Shown here: positions 40,006 through 49,053 of the stretch, piece after piece
How positions within the stretch are numbered: the stretch's first letter is position 1
How the letters are laid out: the number at the start of each line of letters is the position of its first letter
NCBI GenBank assembly: GCA_000149225.2
Contig: CM000688.1
Location: 248,001 to 312,000, forward strand
Source: Lachancea kluyveri NRRL Y-12651
Lineage: Eukaryota; Ascomycota; Saccharomycetes; Saccharomycetales; Saccharomycetaceae
Direction of reading: 5' to 3'
DNA: 64,000 nucleotides
Made by a program: the position numbers and the translations under genes
Notes under the pieces: model-generated
Told to the model about the DNA's origin: nothing
The model's input: only the letters and a program-made list of their open reading frames with translations
Databases searched by the model: none

Positions 40006-42240
40006 TCAAACCATAGAGGAGTTTACGAATGTTCGAGATATGATACTATTACATACGCTCAGGGTATCCAGATGGGAAGCAGCGCGAAGCTCTAGTTCAT
40101 CTACTATCCGTAACGCTTCTTCAATTGTTTCAAAATAAGGTGAAGATGTTAGCATTTGCTGTGCACTTGGGAGTAGTGACCTATGGATATCACTCTCAAC
40201 CATCTCTAAAATCCCTGAATTTACAAACCTATTTCTTACTTTTCTTGCTGATGGGACTCTTACGAGGAAAACATGAACGTGTCTTCTTTTATAAGATGAA
40301 ATAATTTCTTGTAGAATTTGTATTGCGGAAGAATCAATAGTAGTCATGCCATGTAGGTCGAAGATGACATATTTTGTCATTTCTTGGTCTCTCGATCTTG
40401 GTGCTGCAGGGTGTGTTTTGGTTGATCCGTATAATTCTAAACGGTTGAGCCGAGTTTTTAAATCGTCTGTATTGGTGAAAGTCAATGGTTCTGGTATTCT
40501 GACAATTAAGCATCCTTCAATTTCCTCTAGTTGCGGATTGACCCTTCTTTCACTAGTAGAATTTTTTCCTTCATACTCATCGGCGTTGACAAATTTATTA
40601 GTTCCTGCCAACTTACCCAATATCTGAATTCTTGACTTTGTTGAGTGCTTTATGACCCTGATTATGGAGTAGCCACAACCCACAGTAATCCCGGCTTCCA
40701 CGGAGTAAAAAAAAGTGGTTAAAACAGTAATAATAAAACTAATCAGTTCGTTGTATCCACGACACCTTATGTGGAATCTTAAATCTGCCGGAGCCTCTTC
40801 TAGCAGTGAGAGTCCTACGACGGTAGTTATAACCGATAAGACACAAACTGGAATGTAACGAATGAACTTCAGCAAAAACTTTATAGTGAACATAGTAATT
40901 GTACCCATACAGGCACCAGATACAACAGTTTGAGCTCCAGAATATGCGTTAATCTTTGATCTACCATACCCTCCAAATGATGGTAGAGCACCAAAAAGAG
41001 AACCTATTAGGTTTAAACTGCCCAGAGCAACTAGCTCGCGATTAGAAGACACAGCTAAATCATACGCTGTACCTAGAGATTTAGATGCAGTTGTAGATTC
41101 GAAAAAACCTAACATCGCTACCATAAACCCAGCGCTAAATAAATCACCATAGAACGGGCGTTTGTTCTTCGAAAGCGGATTTCTCAACTTATCAAAAACA
41201 CTTGCCTCGATGTCTCCGACGACCTCGATATTGTATCTGTGCTTTAAATCAAAATTATAGGAAAAAAAAATTACTGTGACAACAACAAGTAGGATCTCTG
41301 GGAAAAAAACTAGAGATCTGAATCTTTTGAGCAGTTTCTTCTTAATTAATCTTAGGCTCATCAAAATAAGGAAGCAGCAGAGACTTAATAGTGACGTTGG
41401 TAGGTGGTAGTTGGCAGGAGCATACTTGATCAAAAACAAAACCTTTTCAAATGGAGAATGATAATGGCTGGGCGCATCATCGAAAACTTTCTTCAGCTTC
41501 AATTCCACAATCAAAGAATTTATTACCATGATAACACCAACTGCTGATATAAATCCTCTGAGGAATGCCCTACTTAAGACATTGTCCAAAAATCCAAATC
41601 TGAACACACCAAACGTGAACAAAACGACACCACTAATAAAGGTTATAATCACACAGAGATCTAAGGAACTCAATGATGGATCATGTCTAATCATAGGCTC
41701 AATGGCCTGGCCGACAACCAGTGATATAGCACTTTCTGGGCCTACAATCATTTGAGGTACAGAACCGAAAATTGCATAAAAAAATGGGGTAAATGCCAGA
41801 GCATATAAACCACACAGAGGTTCCACGTGTGCGATAGAAGTTGCATAGGACATGGCTAATGGAATCTGGAAGGATGCAAGGGAAACGCCAGCAATAAAAT
41901 CACCAAAAAACTTTCTCAAGTCGTAACTTGGTAACCACGAGAAACAAGGTAAATAGTAGGGTAGAACATCCCATAGTTTGAGGCTTTTGTTTTTAGGAAA
42001 GGTAGTAGTTTTTACTACCGAGTGGCTTGCGGTAGATGTAGAAGAATTAGAGCTCATCGGAGGTGATTCGTTGTTTGGCTGGTTGTTATAATCCTCTGAC
42101 ACACACTCCAAGCAGGAAGTATGGCAAGGAGCTGATCGGCTCCGATGTGACTCAGAGAGTACGGCCCTAATGTTGCTTATAGGCCGCTGCCTGACTAACA
42201 GTGGACTAGACTCGCTGTCCATAATTACTGTTCTCTGCAT
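40006..42240 (-). CDS. SLC26/SulP-type sulfate transporter-like protein (YPR003C orthologue)
   Basis: The product has 744 residues; S. cerevisiae YPR003C has 754. The cytosolic N-terminus is followed by about 10-14 membrane segments (about 115-560). The SulP signature near the first helices reads FIAGVSLASFQIPLAMSYA..HVEPLCGLYALAFTPFFYAIFG. A STAS domain lies at about 590-720 (KYVIFDLHGMTTIDSSAIQIL). YPR003C is reported at the endoplasmic reticulum and is a putative anion transporter; the substrate is not established. The Met at residue 7 is an alternative start. It lies on the chromosome XVI side of the ancestral order. Confidence 0.94.
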   Translation of the reverse strand: MQRTVIMDSESSPLLVRQRPISNIRAVLSESHRSRSAPCHTSCLECVSEDYNNQPNNESPPMSSNSSTSTASHSVVKTTTFPKNKSLKLWDVLPYYLPCFSWLPSYDLRKFFGDFIAGVSLASFQIPLAMSYATSIAHVEPLCGLYALAFTPFFYAIFGSVPQMIVGPESAISLVVGQAIEPMIRHDPSLSSLDLCVIITFISGVVLFTFGVFRFGFLDNVLSRAFLRGFISAVGVIMVINSLIVELKLKKVFDDAPSHYHSPFEKVLFLIKYAPANYHLPTSLLSLCCFLILMSLRLIKKKLLKRFRSLVFFPEILLVVVTVIFFSYNFDLKHRYNIEVVGDIEASVFDKLRNPLSKNKRPFYGDLFSAGFMVAMLGFFESTTASKSLGTAYDLAVSSNRELVALGSLNLIGSLFGALPSFGGYGRSKINAYSGAQTVVSGACMGTITMFTIKFLLKFIRYIPVCVLSVITTVVGLSLLEEAPADLRFHIRCRGYNELISFIITVLTTFFYSVEAGITVGCGYSIIRVIKHSTKSRIQILGKLAGTNKFVNADEYEGKNSTSERRVNPQLEEIEGCLIVRIPEPLTFTNTDDLKTRLNRLELYGSTKTHPAAPRSRDQEMTKYVIFDLHGMTTIDSSAIQILQEIISSYKRRHVHVFLVRVPSARKVRNRFVNSGILEMVESDIHRSLLPSAQQMLTSSPYFETIEEALRIVDELELRAASHLDTLSVCNSIISRTFVNSSMV

Positions 42241-42688
42241 CGTTAGGATATGTGTTGGAAGCTCCCACTAAAAGTCCTTTTTCGGGACATTTTGCGAATA
42301 AGGTTTGATGACAATAAACCGGGACCCCGAAAAGGTGAATGAACAGTGAAAAAACTAAATATTTTGTATGAAACGAACAATCTATATAGGTTCTATTCGA
42401 AATGCAGTGTTGCCTATAACATGGCTTTAAGATCTTTCTTGTTGTACGTGTACTAGGGGCATGTACGGATCATAGCAGCGATGGATCTACTGGAGGTTCA
42501 AATGTTCAAAATGTCAGTTCAACACAAATCTGGATCTGAACCTAAATTCAAAAGTGGTTAAGGTATAGGAGTAAAAGCTTATAAAATGAATGTTTTCATT
42601 AATAACAAAATAGATCGTATGTCACTTACTTACACAGTTTTATTTCCCGTGAGGACTATTTGTTTCATTAAAATACTTACGCAGAGAC
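42241..42688. other. Intergenic between the YPR003C orthologue and AIM45
   Basis: These 448 bp hold the promoter of the YPR003C orthologue and the AIM45 3' end. No recognised site was found. Confidence 0.4.
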
Positions 42689-43711
42689 TTATTGCTTCAA
42701 CTTTTGTGTCAATTCTGGAACAACCTCATTCAAATCGCCGACCAAACCGTAATCAGCCACTTGGAAGATGGGGGCCTCAGGGTCCTTATTGATCGCAACA
42801 ATGGTCTTGGAATCTTTCATACCAGCTAAATGCTGAATGGCACCAGAGATACCAACGGCAACGTACAAATCAGGGGCAACGACTTTACCAGTTTGTCCGA
42901 TTTGCATGGAGTTGTCACAAAATCCAGCATCTACAGCAGCTCTAGTAGCACCAATACCTGCGTTCAAAGCATCAGCTAAAGGAACAACCAATTCTTCAAA
43001 TGTTTCTTTATTCTTCAAACCACGTCCACCAGATACAATCCTAGTGGCAGAGCCTAGTTCTGGTCTTTCACTCTTTACCAGGTTAGCACCTTCCCATTTG
43101 ACATCCAATTCAGAGCCAGCGGTTTCCGGAGCGTCGGCAATGGAAGCGTTGTTAGATCCTGCAGTAATGGCAGGGAAAGAGGATGCCCGAATGCTAATTA
43201 ATTTCTTGTTCTGTGTACATTCCACGGTAGCTAATGCATTACCAGCGTAGATTGGCCTGACGAATGTTTTGGAATCTTTGATTTGGATGATGTCGCAGAC
43301 GGGTTGGTAGTCTAACAAAGCACCAACACGAGGCAACAAATTCTTGCCCACAGCAGAACTTGCCACCACGAAATGGGAAAATTCATTCCCTTTTAATAAT
43401 TCAACACACACGGGAGTGACGTTTTCCGGCAAGTAGTTATCCAAAACACCATTTTTTGAAATAAGAATAGTTTCAAGCTGAGAGCACTCGACGGTGGACT
43501 TTAGGGTTTCGGCAGCAGTAGATGCATTAGATCCCAACAACAACGCGGTGATTGGGTTACCTAGTTGTTGTGCAGCCTTTAGGGCACTCAAAGAGGAAGG
43601 GACAACGGCACCCTCCTTGGTGGTTTCAATAAACGTCAAAGTAGAAGCAAACCTACGAGAGAAAAGGCTTCTACTGCCGAAAGAAAATCCCTTAGAAACG
43701 CTTCTAAACAT
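42689..43711 (-). CDS. AIM45: Aim45, mitochondrial electron transfer flavoprotein alpha subunit
   Basis: The product has 340 residues; S. cerevisiae Aim45 (YPR004C) has 344. It is ETF-alpha with presequence MFRSVSKGFSFGSRSLFSRRFAS. The FAD-binding signature near residues 270-310 reads DNSMQIGQTGKVVAPDLYVAVGISGAIQHLAGMKDSKTIVAINKDPEAPIF, with RIVSGGRGL before it. With the beta subunit (Cir1) it passes electrons to Cir2/ETF-QO. In S. cerevisiae it serves D-2-hydroxyglutarate and related oxidations rather than fatty-acid oxidation in mitochondria. Confidence 0.97.
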   Translation of the reverse strand: MFRSVSKGFSFGSRSLFSRRFASTLTFIETTKEGAVVPSSLSALKAAQQLGNPITALLLGSNASTAAETLKSTVECSQLETILISKNGVLDNYLPENVTPVCVELLKGNEFSHFVVASSAVGKNLLPRVGALLDYQPVCDIIQIKDSKTFVRPIYAGNALATVECTQNKKLISIRASSFPAITAGSNNASIADAPETAGSELDVKWEGANLVKSERPELGSATRIVSGGRGLKNKETFEELVVPLADALNAGIGATRAAVDAGFCDNSMQIGQTGKVVAPDLYVAVGISGAIQHLAGMKDSKTIVAINKDPEAPIFQVADYGLVGDLNEVVPELTQKLKQ

Positions 43712-44080
43712 ATTTGGTGTGACTGGTCACTAGCCTTATGAGAGTAATGCGTATATCAATGATTAATACAACTGGGTGTTGAAGAGTTTTTTTTTGTTCG
43801 AGGAGTCAACGCTGCGGAGCTAACAAGTCAACGCACGTGATCAACGGTCAACTCGGAGACTACAGTAAAGTGGTTTACCCTTCAAAGGCCTAAGCAAAGA
43901 GTTTCTTTTTCACCTCATGTGCATTGTAAATGAAGCTTTTTCAAATGTACTTTGGGGGGTATACATGCCATCCTCCTGGAACAGAGTACCATCAACAACC
44001 TCTGGTTCATGGTGGCATTATATACGATATTATTACCATTGACATGAAGTTATGATTGAAATGTTAGTAGAGATCTCTGG
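43712..44080. other. Divergent intergenic AIM45-YFH7
   Basis: About 369 bp make up a shared divergent promoter. A CACGTG (Cbf1-type core) lies near 43834. Nothing else was recognised. Confidence 0.4.
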
Positions 44081-45157
44081 ATGACAACGTTCCAGAGTAT
44101 AACAAGTATAAAGATGTTGAATTGTAAACGTCTTACTGATACAGTACTAGAACTGTTGGAGCAGAACATAGAGACTAACTATAGAATTGTAGTGCTTGTG
44201 GTTGGACCTCCAGGATCCGGTAAATCCACGATTGCAGGGCAAGTGTGTCAAGAGATCAACTCGAGGTTTCAAGAGTATGTTTCTAGAAAAAAGCCAGAAA
44301 TAATTATTAAAAAAGATGTGGCTGGAGACGCTGCTTCAGATTGGTGTCAAGACATTCCTCCAATGACTGCTGAATTGAGAGAAGAATTAGATAGCGGATC
44401 TTTCTACTCTCATGTGGAAGATACAAATTTTATTCCTCGAGAATTTATCGATGACAAGGATAAGTCTACTGTGGTTATTGGACGTGGTGGACTTCCGAAT
44501 TCAGTAAGGGTGCACAATAGTCCTTCGGGCTTGCCCGCCTCCAAGAAGAACATTGAGATCGCTCAAGTAGTTCCCATGGATGGATTCCATCTCTCAAGAG
44601 CTTGTTTGAATCACTTTAGGGATCCACAGAATGCACACAAACGCAGGGGCTCTCCCGGCACTTTTGACAGTAATAACTATTTACAGTTGGTTAAAATTTT
44701 ATCAAAGTCTTGTGCCATGAAGCCGCCAACATTCCAACTTACAGGTGAGAGTAGTGATTTATTTGGCAAGGTTTGTGCTACATTTTCTTCAAGTTTGCCT
44801 TCCATTTATTACCCAGGGTTCGACCATTCTTTGAAGGACCCTACAATTGATCAGCATTGTGTGGATGGATTCACAAGAGTTATAATTATGGAAGGTCTGT
44901 ACCTCTTGTTGAATAAAGAAAATTGGCAACAGATTTATCCCACCGTAACAAAAACCGGCGCTGTTTTAATTTGGAATATTGACATTGATGAAGAGTTCAT
45001 TGAAGTCCGAGTTGCCAAGAGACATTTGGAATCTGGTTTGGTAGAGACCCTAGAAGAAGGCGTAAAGAGGTTTCGCGATAACGACTTACTCAATGCAAGA
45101 ATGATTAAACAGAATAATCTAGATGCTGATGGTATCGTTAACATCAGAAACGATTAG
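44081..45157 (+). CDS. YFH7: Yfh7, P-loop kinase-fold ATPase
   Basis: The product has 358 residues; S. cerevisiae Yfh7 (YFR007W) has 353. The Walker A motif is GPPGSGKST (42-50). Further conserved blocks are VPMDGFHLSRACLNHFRDPQNAHKRRGSPGTFDSNNYLQL, the phosphoribulokinase/uridine-kinase-like lid and substrate region, then IIMEGLYLLLN and KRHLESGL. The end VNIRND matches S. cerevisiae. Met12 (44114) is an alternative start closer to the family start. The in vivo substrate is not known. It is a chromosome VI-side gene lying between the chromosome XVI-side genes AIM45 and HAL1. Confidence 0.95.
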   Translation: MTTFQSITSIKMLNCKRLTDTVLELLEQNIETNYRIVVLVVGPPGSGKSTIAGQVCQEINSRFQEYVSRKKPEIIIKKDVAGDAASDWCQDIPPMTAELREELDSGSFYSHVEDTNFIPREFIDDKDKSTVVIGRGGLPNSVRVHNSPSGLPASKKNIEIAQVVPMDGFHLSRACLNHFRDPQNAHKRRGSPGTFDSNNYLQLVKILSKSCAMKPPTFQLTGESSDLFGKVCATFSSSLPSIYYPGFDHSLKDPTIDQHCVDGFTRVIIMEGLYLLLNKENWQQIYPTVTKTGAVLIWNIDIDEEFIEVRVAKRHLESGLVETLEEGVKRFRDNDLLNARMIKQNNLDADGIVNIRND

Positions 45158-45165
45158 TATGAAAC

Positions 45166-45187
45166 AAAAAAAAAAAAAAAAAAAAAA
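45166..45187 (+). repeat. Poly(A) tract, 22 bp
   Basis: A pure run of 22 A begins nine bases after the YFH7 stop codon. It is a likely site of length variation and of nucleosome exclusion at the facing ends of YFH7 and HAL1. Confidence 0.95.
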
Positions 45188-45231
45188 TACATGAAAATAG
45201 TTATGTATAGAACCAAAACAAGAGGTAAAAG

Positions 45232-46773
45232 TCATTCACTTAATTTTTGTGCTGGAACGCACTTTTTTGATTTCCTTCGAGCTAACATGGCACTATGGTT
45301 TAAACTCAATTCAAACTCTGTACGACAGGTAGATGAACTTAAGGACCGTGATCTCGATGGTGTCAAATCTTGATTGTAATTATCGTTATCCTTATCAGAC
45401 TTTGCAACAGTCTTTAAATTGGTGCCGGTGCTTTTCCTTCTTATATGAGGCATTGGCGTCCTTGGTAGTAAGAATTTTTTTACTCCGCAGACTGTTTCTA
45501 CCGCTGTTGGCCTTTGAAGTCCTTTTTCAGGGGTTGTGGTGTGATGAGGATAAAACGATTGTTCCAGGGGTTTCCTGTGGGGTATCTCACTTAGGAAAAC
45601 ACTTGGCGACAGAAACTTTGTCGCTGGATACTCCTTCCCATCCAGAGCATCCGATTCGATATCTTCTTCTTCTTCTTCTTCTTCCTCGTCACAGTCCTGG
45701 CTATCATCCTCGCTCTCATCATCACCATTATTATCACCACTGTCGTTGTCTTCGTCTTCATCATCGTCTCCATCATTGCCTTCATCGTCGTCTTCATCCT
45801 CATCATCAGATTCATAGAAGTCGCTGGCATCCTGATCACTAAAGGAAGAAGAGCTATCAGAGCCATCGCTGTCATTTATCCCATCCAGCTTATCCTCAAC
45901 TGCCAATACACCTTTCGGAACTGGAGTTCTCGGGATTTTTTTGTGTACCTTTTCCAGTTTTGAACTTTCATTGCTGGACGACCCTATCGAATTTTGAGAG
46001 AATGTAATAAGAACGTCATGGACGGAGGTTTCGTCCGTACAGGTAGTTTGTTGTTGAAGTGAAGTTTTCGATAATATGGACGCTGGTTTTATGCTTGCGC
46101 TTTCTAGACTGTGTTGTGCGTGTATCTTACCTTTGCCGTCATTGTAGTTGGTTACGGTACCATTCTTACGATAGTTACACCCGCACTTGTCGTTGTGTTC
46201 ACTGTTTTGGCTAGCACCAGTACTTTTGAGGTTACTACTATTAGCAGATTCCAATGCTTCCTCGGAAATAAAAGTGCTCGAAACACCCCTTGGAATGGGG
46301 GTCCTTGGAAATAGATTCACTGGACCCGCACTGTTTAATTTTTGGGCGTGTTCACGCCCGAATTTCTCCTGTTTCGACGATCTGGCAAATTCAACATGAC
46401 TATCAACGTCTATGCGGTGAAGTATGGATTTGATGTGTTGTTCTTTCTTCCGCTCATCGATGTCTTGGGTGATATCGCTATCACTATCACTATTAGAAAA
46501 ATCATAAGTGAAATAGTCTGAGCCTTCTTCTTCAAACGCATGTTTACCGTAAACCAAAAATACATGACTAGCAGTATCGAATTGGTCAATGCAAAGTTCT
46601 TCAGAATCCTCGGCTCCACTATATTTCTGCTTATCTACCATTTTCAGGATGACACCATTCCCTTGTGAATCAAGACCTCCGTATATGTTGTAGTTTGAAT
46701 CGCTATAAATAGCCGATACCAGGGTATAACTATTAACTTTGGAGCATTGCTTGAGGTGCACCATGGCTGGCAT
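45232..46773 (-). CDS. HAL1: Hal1-like protein, enlarged, with repeated PRTPxP motifs
   Basis: The product has 513 residues, much longer than S. cerevisiae Hal1 (YPR005C, 294), a cytoplasmic halotolerance protein that affects K+/Na+ balance. The N-terminal 90 residues look folded (SNYNIYGGLDSQGNGVILKMV; VFLVYGKHAFEEEGSDYFTY) and resemble what I recall of Hal1. The rest is disordered. Three copies of a short motif are seen: PRTPIPRGV (156-164), PRTPVPKGV (281-289) and PRTPMP (437-442). A long Asp/Glu tract lies at 322-375. Position between YFH7 and ICL2 supports the call. Confidence 0.68.
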   Translation of the reverse strand: MPAMVHLKQCSKVNSYTLVSAIYSDSNYNIYGGLDSQGNGVILKMVDKQKYSGAEDSEELCIDQFDTASHVFLVYGKHAFEEEGSDYFTYDFSNSDSDSDITQDIDERKKEQHIKSILHRIDVDSHVEFARSSKQEKFGREHAQKLNSAGPVNLFPRTPIPRGVSSTFISEEALESANSSNLKSTGASQNSEHNDKCGCNYRKNGTVTNYNDGKGKIHAQHSLESASIKPASILSKTSLQQQTTCTDETSVHDVLITFSQNSIGSSSNESSKLEKVHKKIPRTPVPKGVLAVEDKLDGINDSDGSDSSSSFSDQDASDFYESDDEDEDDDEGNDGDDDEDEDNDSGDNNGDDESEDDSQDCDEEEEEEEEDIESDALDGKEYPATKFLSPSVFLSEIPHRKPLEQSFYPHHTTTPEKGLQRPTAVETVCGVKKFLLPRTPMPHIRRKSTGTNLKTVAKSDKDNDNYNQDLTPSRSRSLSSSTCRTEFELSLNHSAMLARRKSKKCVPAQKLSE

Positions 46774-47358
46774 GGTAATGTATAAGACAGCAGTACCTTC
46801 GTCTCAGGTGCCAGTCAAATTTACTTCCTCGTGTTTTTTTTCCCTCATGGAAAGATTTATATAATCAAGATGTTTTTCTTTTTCCCTTGAAATCTCCAAA
46901 TCTAAAACGCCTCATAAAAAGCATACAGGATCCACAAAACTAAGAATAGTCACAATACTTCGAGTTTTGTTAGATCTCCAAGCCCGAAATAAGATCCGGG
47001 ATCTGAAATTGAAGATTTCGTTATTTCATCCAATCAGGCTATATAATGTAAGCTTAAAACCGTTACTATCTGCAATCAGATAAGACCCCATCTAGAAAAA
47101 AAACCTTAGATGTGTCTCGCGGTACACATAGTTACAACAATCATTAATTTCCCGCTAATGGTGAGTTATTATTAGTAAAATAACAGCCTATATATCACCA
47201 GAAAGCTCCTGAGCAAGCATATGTTATATGATTCTTGGTATCCTTTTTCACTGTTTGTAAAAATAAAAATAAAAATAAAAATAAAAATAAAAATAAAAAA
47301 GGGATGCGAGGAGCACCCCTCTCTCCACCCCCTTGCCCCTCTCACCCCTACATATCCA
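46774..47358. other. Intergenic HAL1 promoter and ICL2 3' flank
   Basis: These 585 bp hold the HAL1 upstream region and a TAAAAA microsatellite at 47258-47300 just beyond the ICL2 stop. A short palindrome, AGATCCGGGATCT, lies near 46992-47004. No RNA gene was seen. Confidence 0.45.
47258..47300 (+). repeat. (TAAAAA)n microsatellite, about 7 units
   Basis: Seven tandem TAAAAA units lie 59 bp downstream of the ICL2 stop codon. Confidence 0.95.
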
Positions 47359-49053
47359 TCAGAACTGCGTTTCAGTAAAACTGTCACCTGCAGTGCTGAG
47401 GGTTTGAGATGAAGATCCGTTCTGTACAACTTTCATAACGGAATCGACGTACTCAGCTCCGGACCAGCGCTGGTGAGTCAACACATCGCACTGGCTATCC
47501 CTTTCCCTGTCTTGAATCTGAGAAACGTACGCTTGCATGCCCTCAGTTTGAAATTTCTGTGCCAATTGCCAAAACGATACGGCATCGACGTGTAAGCCGG
47601 CTAGTGAGACTAGTTGCAGTACAAATCCCTCACGAGCTAAATCCCAGATAAAACTCTGTAAGTCCTCTTTGCTGTACCCCTGGGCGCTCCAGTTGAAACT
47701 TGGAGATAAATTGTAAACCAGCTTGACATGTGGGTAAACCCGGTGAATCTTACGAGAGAAATTGCGAGCCTGTTCGAGATCTGGAGTTTTCGTTTCCAAC
47801 CAAATCATGTCTGCATATGGAGCATATTCTAGTGATCTTTGGATAGCTGCTTCTATGCAATTTTTGAGCATATAGTAACCTTCTTTAGTCCTTGGTGCAT
47901 CCCAGTCAAAGTAGACTTCCTTATCAGGCGCTACGATTTTCACAACTTCCCTACACTCTCTGAGACTCAGGTATTCTCTACCGAGCTTCCTCATATATTT
48001 CCCTTTCTGTTCCAGGTACTCTTCATACTCGTCCTTGTTTACTTGCCTTTCCACTGCTTCGTCAAAGGTAAATAATTCGTTTTCGTTGTACCATTTAGCC
48101 TCTGCGTTCGAGATTGTTTGATTGTTGGATCCAGAGGCTTCCAATTCGGCTAAAGCTTCTGTCCAACACACAGTTTTGGGATTGATTATACCTTTTATGT
48201 ACGCATGGTCTCTCGGATCACAGGTACTGCTTAACAGTTTACCGTTCGCAGAATCGGTTCTAGCAATGATCATATTTTCAGTGCCCATTATGTCCCACTG
48301 TAACCTTGTAGCAATCAGCCTGGAAGTATGTGTGGAAGTAGGAACAATCACAGCACCACCCAAATGACCACATCTCTTGCCTCCATGCAGTTGATCCTCT
48401 AGATGAATTGCGGCAGCACCTTTTTCAGCAAACAGCTTGGCTAACTTCATCACAGCTGTGGTACCACCGTGGCCTGTATCAGCATCGGCAATAATTGGTT
48501 TTAGGTAATCTATCCTAGGGACTCCCGTGTTCAAGTTTTCCAATAAGGATTTCTTATCGTGCATAACTTGGGCTTTAAAAATCCTCTCTACCTGATTGGG
48601 AACCGTATCATAAGGATAGTCACCAAAATCTGGAGACACATCATTTGTTGAGCCAACCATTGTGGAAGAGCATGCCCAACCTGAGATGTAACAGACATGT
48701 ATGTCATCACAACGAGATAGCTGTGACATCTGAACGGGATCGATGACACCCAAAGTGTGAACGGGTTCGCCCTGTGAGAATTTCTCTTGTAACAACCGAA
48801 ATAACCGCTGTGCTTGAACAGAAGAGGGATAAGAAACAGAACCTCCCAATGACCCACGATGTTTGACGACATCGAGTGCAGAGTAAGGCCGCTTAATGTT
48901 TTCGAAACGGGGAGTCCCCCACCATTGTTCAACTTGGGAAACTTGCTCAGTAATAAATTTCTTCGTTTCCTGGTCACTTGGTTTAGGGTACACGGATAAT
49001 ACATGATTCATTCTTTTTGCAGCCATTCTTATCTTAGAGTGTGATTTCAACAT
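47359..49053 (-). CDS. ICL2: Icl2, mitochondrial 2-methylisocitrate lyase
   Basis: The product has 564 residues; S. cerevisiae Icl2 (YPR006C) has 575. It is of the isocitrate lyase superfamily: metal-binding ADADTGHGG (189-197), catalytic-cysteine motif KRCGH (226-230), and WLETKTPDLEQARNF and NLSPSFNW further on. It keeps the KR form of the motif that I recall for Icl2, against KK in Icl1. It ends QTLSTAGDSFTETQF almost as in S. cerevisiae. It cleaves 2-methylisocitrate to succinate and pyruvate, completing the pathway begun by CIT3 and PDH1. Met10 and Met15 are alternative starts. Confidence 0.96.
   Translation of the reverse strand: MLKSHSKIRMAAKRMNHVLSVYPKPSDQETKKFITEQVSQVEQWWGTPRFENIKRPYSALDVVKHRGSLGGSVSYPSSVQAQRLFRLLQEKFSQGEPVHTLGVIDPVQMSQLSRCDDIHVCYISGWACSSTMVGSTNDVSPDFGDYPYDTVPNQVERIFKAQVMHDKKSLLENLNTGVPRIDYLKPIIADADTGHGGTTAVMKLAKLFAEKGAAAIHLEDQLHGGKRCGHLGGAVIVPTSTHTSRLIATRLQWDIMGTENMIIARTDSANGKLLSSTCDPRDHAYIKGIINPKTVCWTEALAELEASGSNNQTISNAEAKWYNENELFTFDEAVERQVNKDEYEEYLEQKGKYMRKLGREYLSLRECREVVKIVAPDKEVYFDWDAPRTKEGYYMLKNCIEAAIQRSLEYAPYADMIWLETKTPDLEQARNFSRKIHRVYPHVKLVYNLSPSFNWSAQGYSKEDLQSFIWDLAREGFVLQLVSLAGLHVDAVSFWQLAQKFQTEGMQAYVSQIQDRERDSQCDVLTHQRWSGAEYVDSVMKVVQNGSSSQTLSTAGDSFTETQF

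Noticed and set aside
45333-45842. 169-codon forward frame rich in His, Leu and Arg
   Set aside because: It is the antisense of the acidic tract of HAL1, whose GAT/GAA/GAG repeats keep the opposite strand open.
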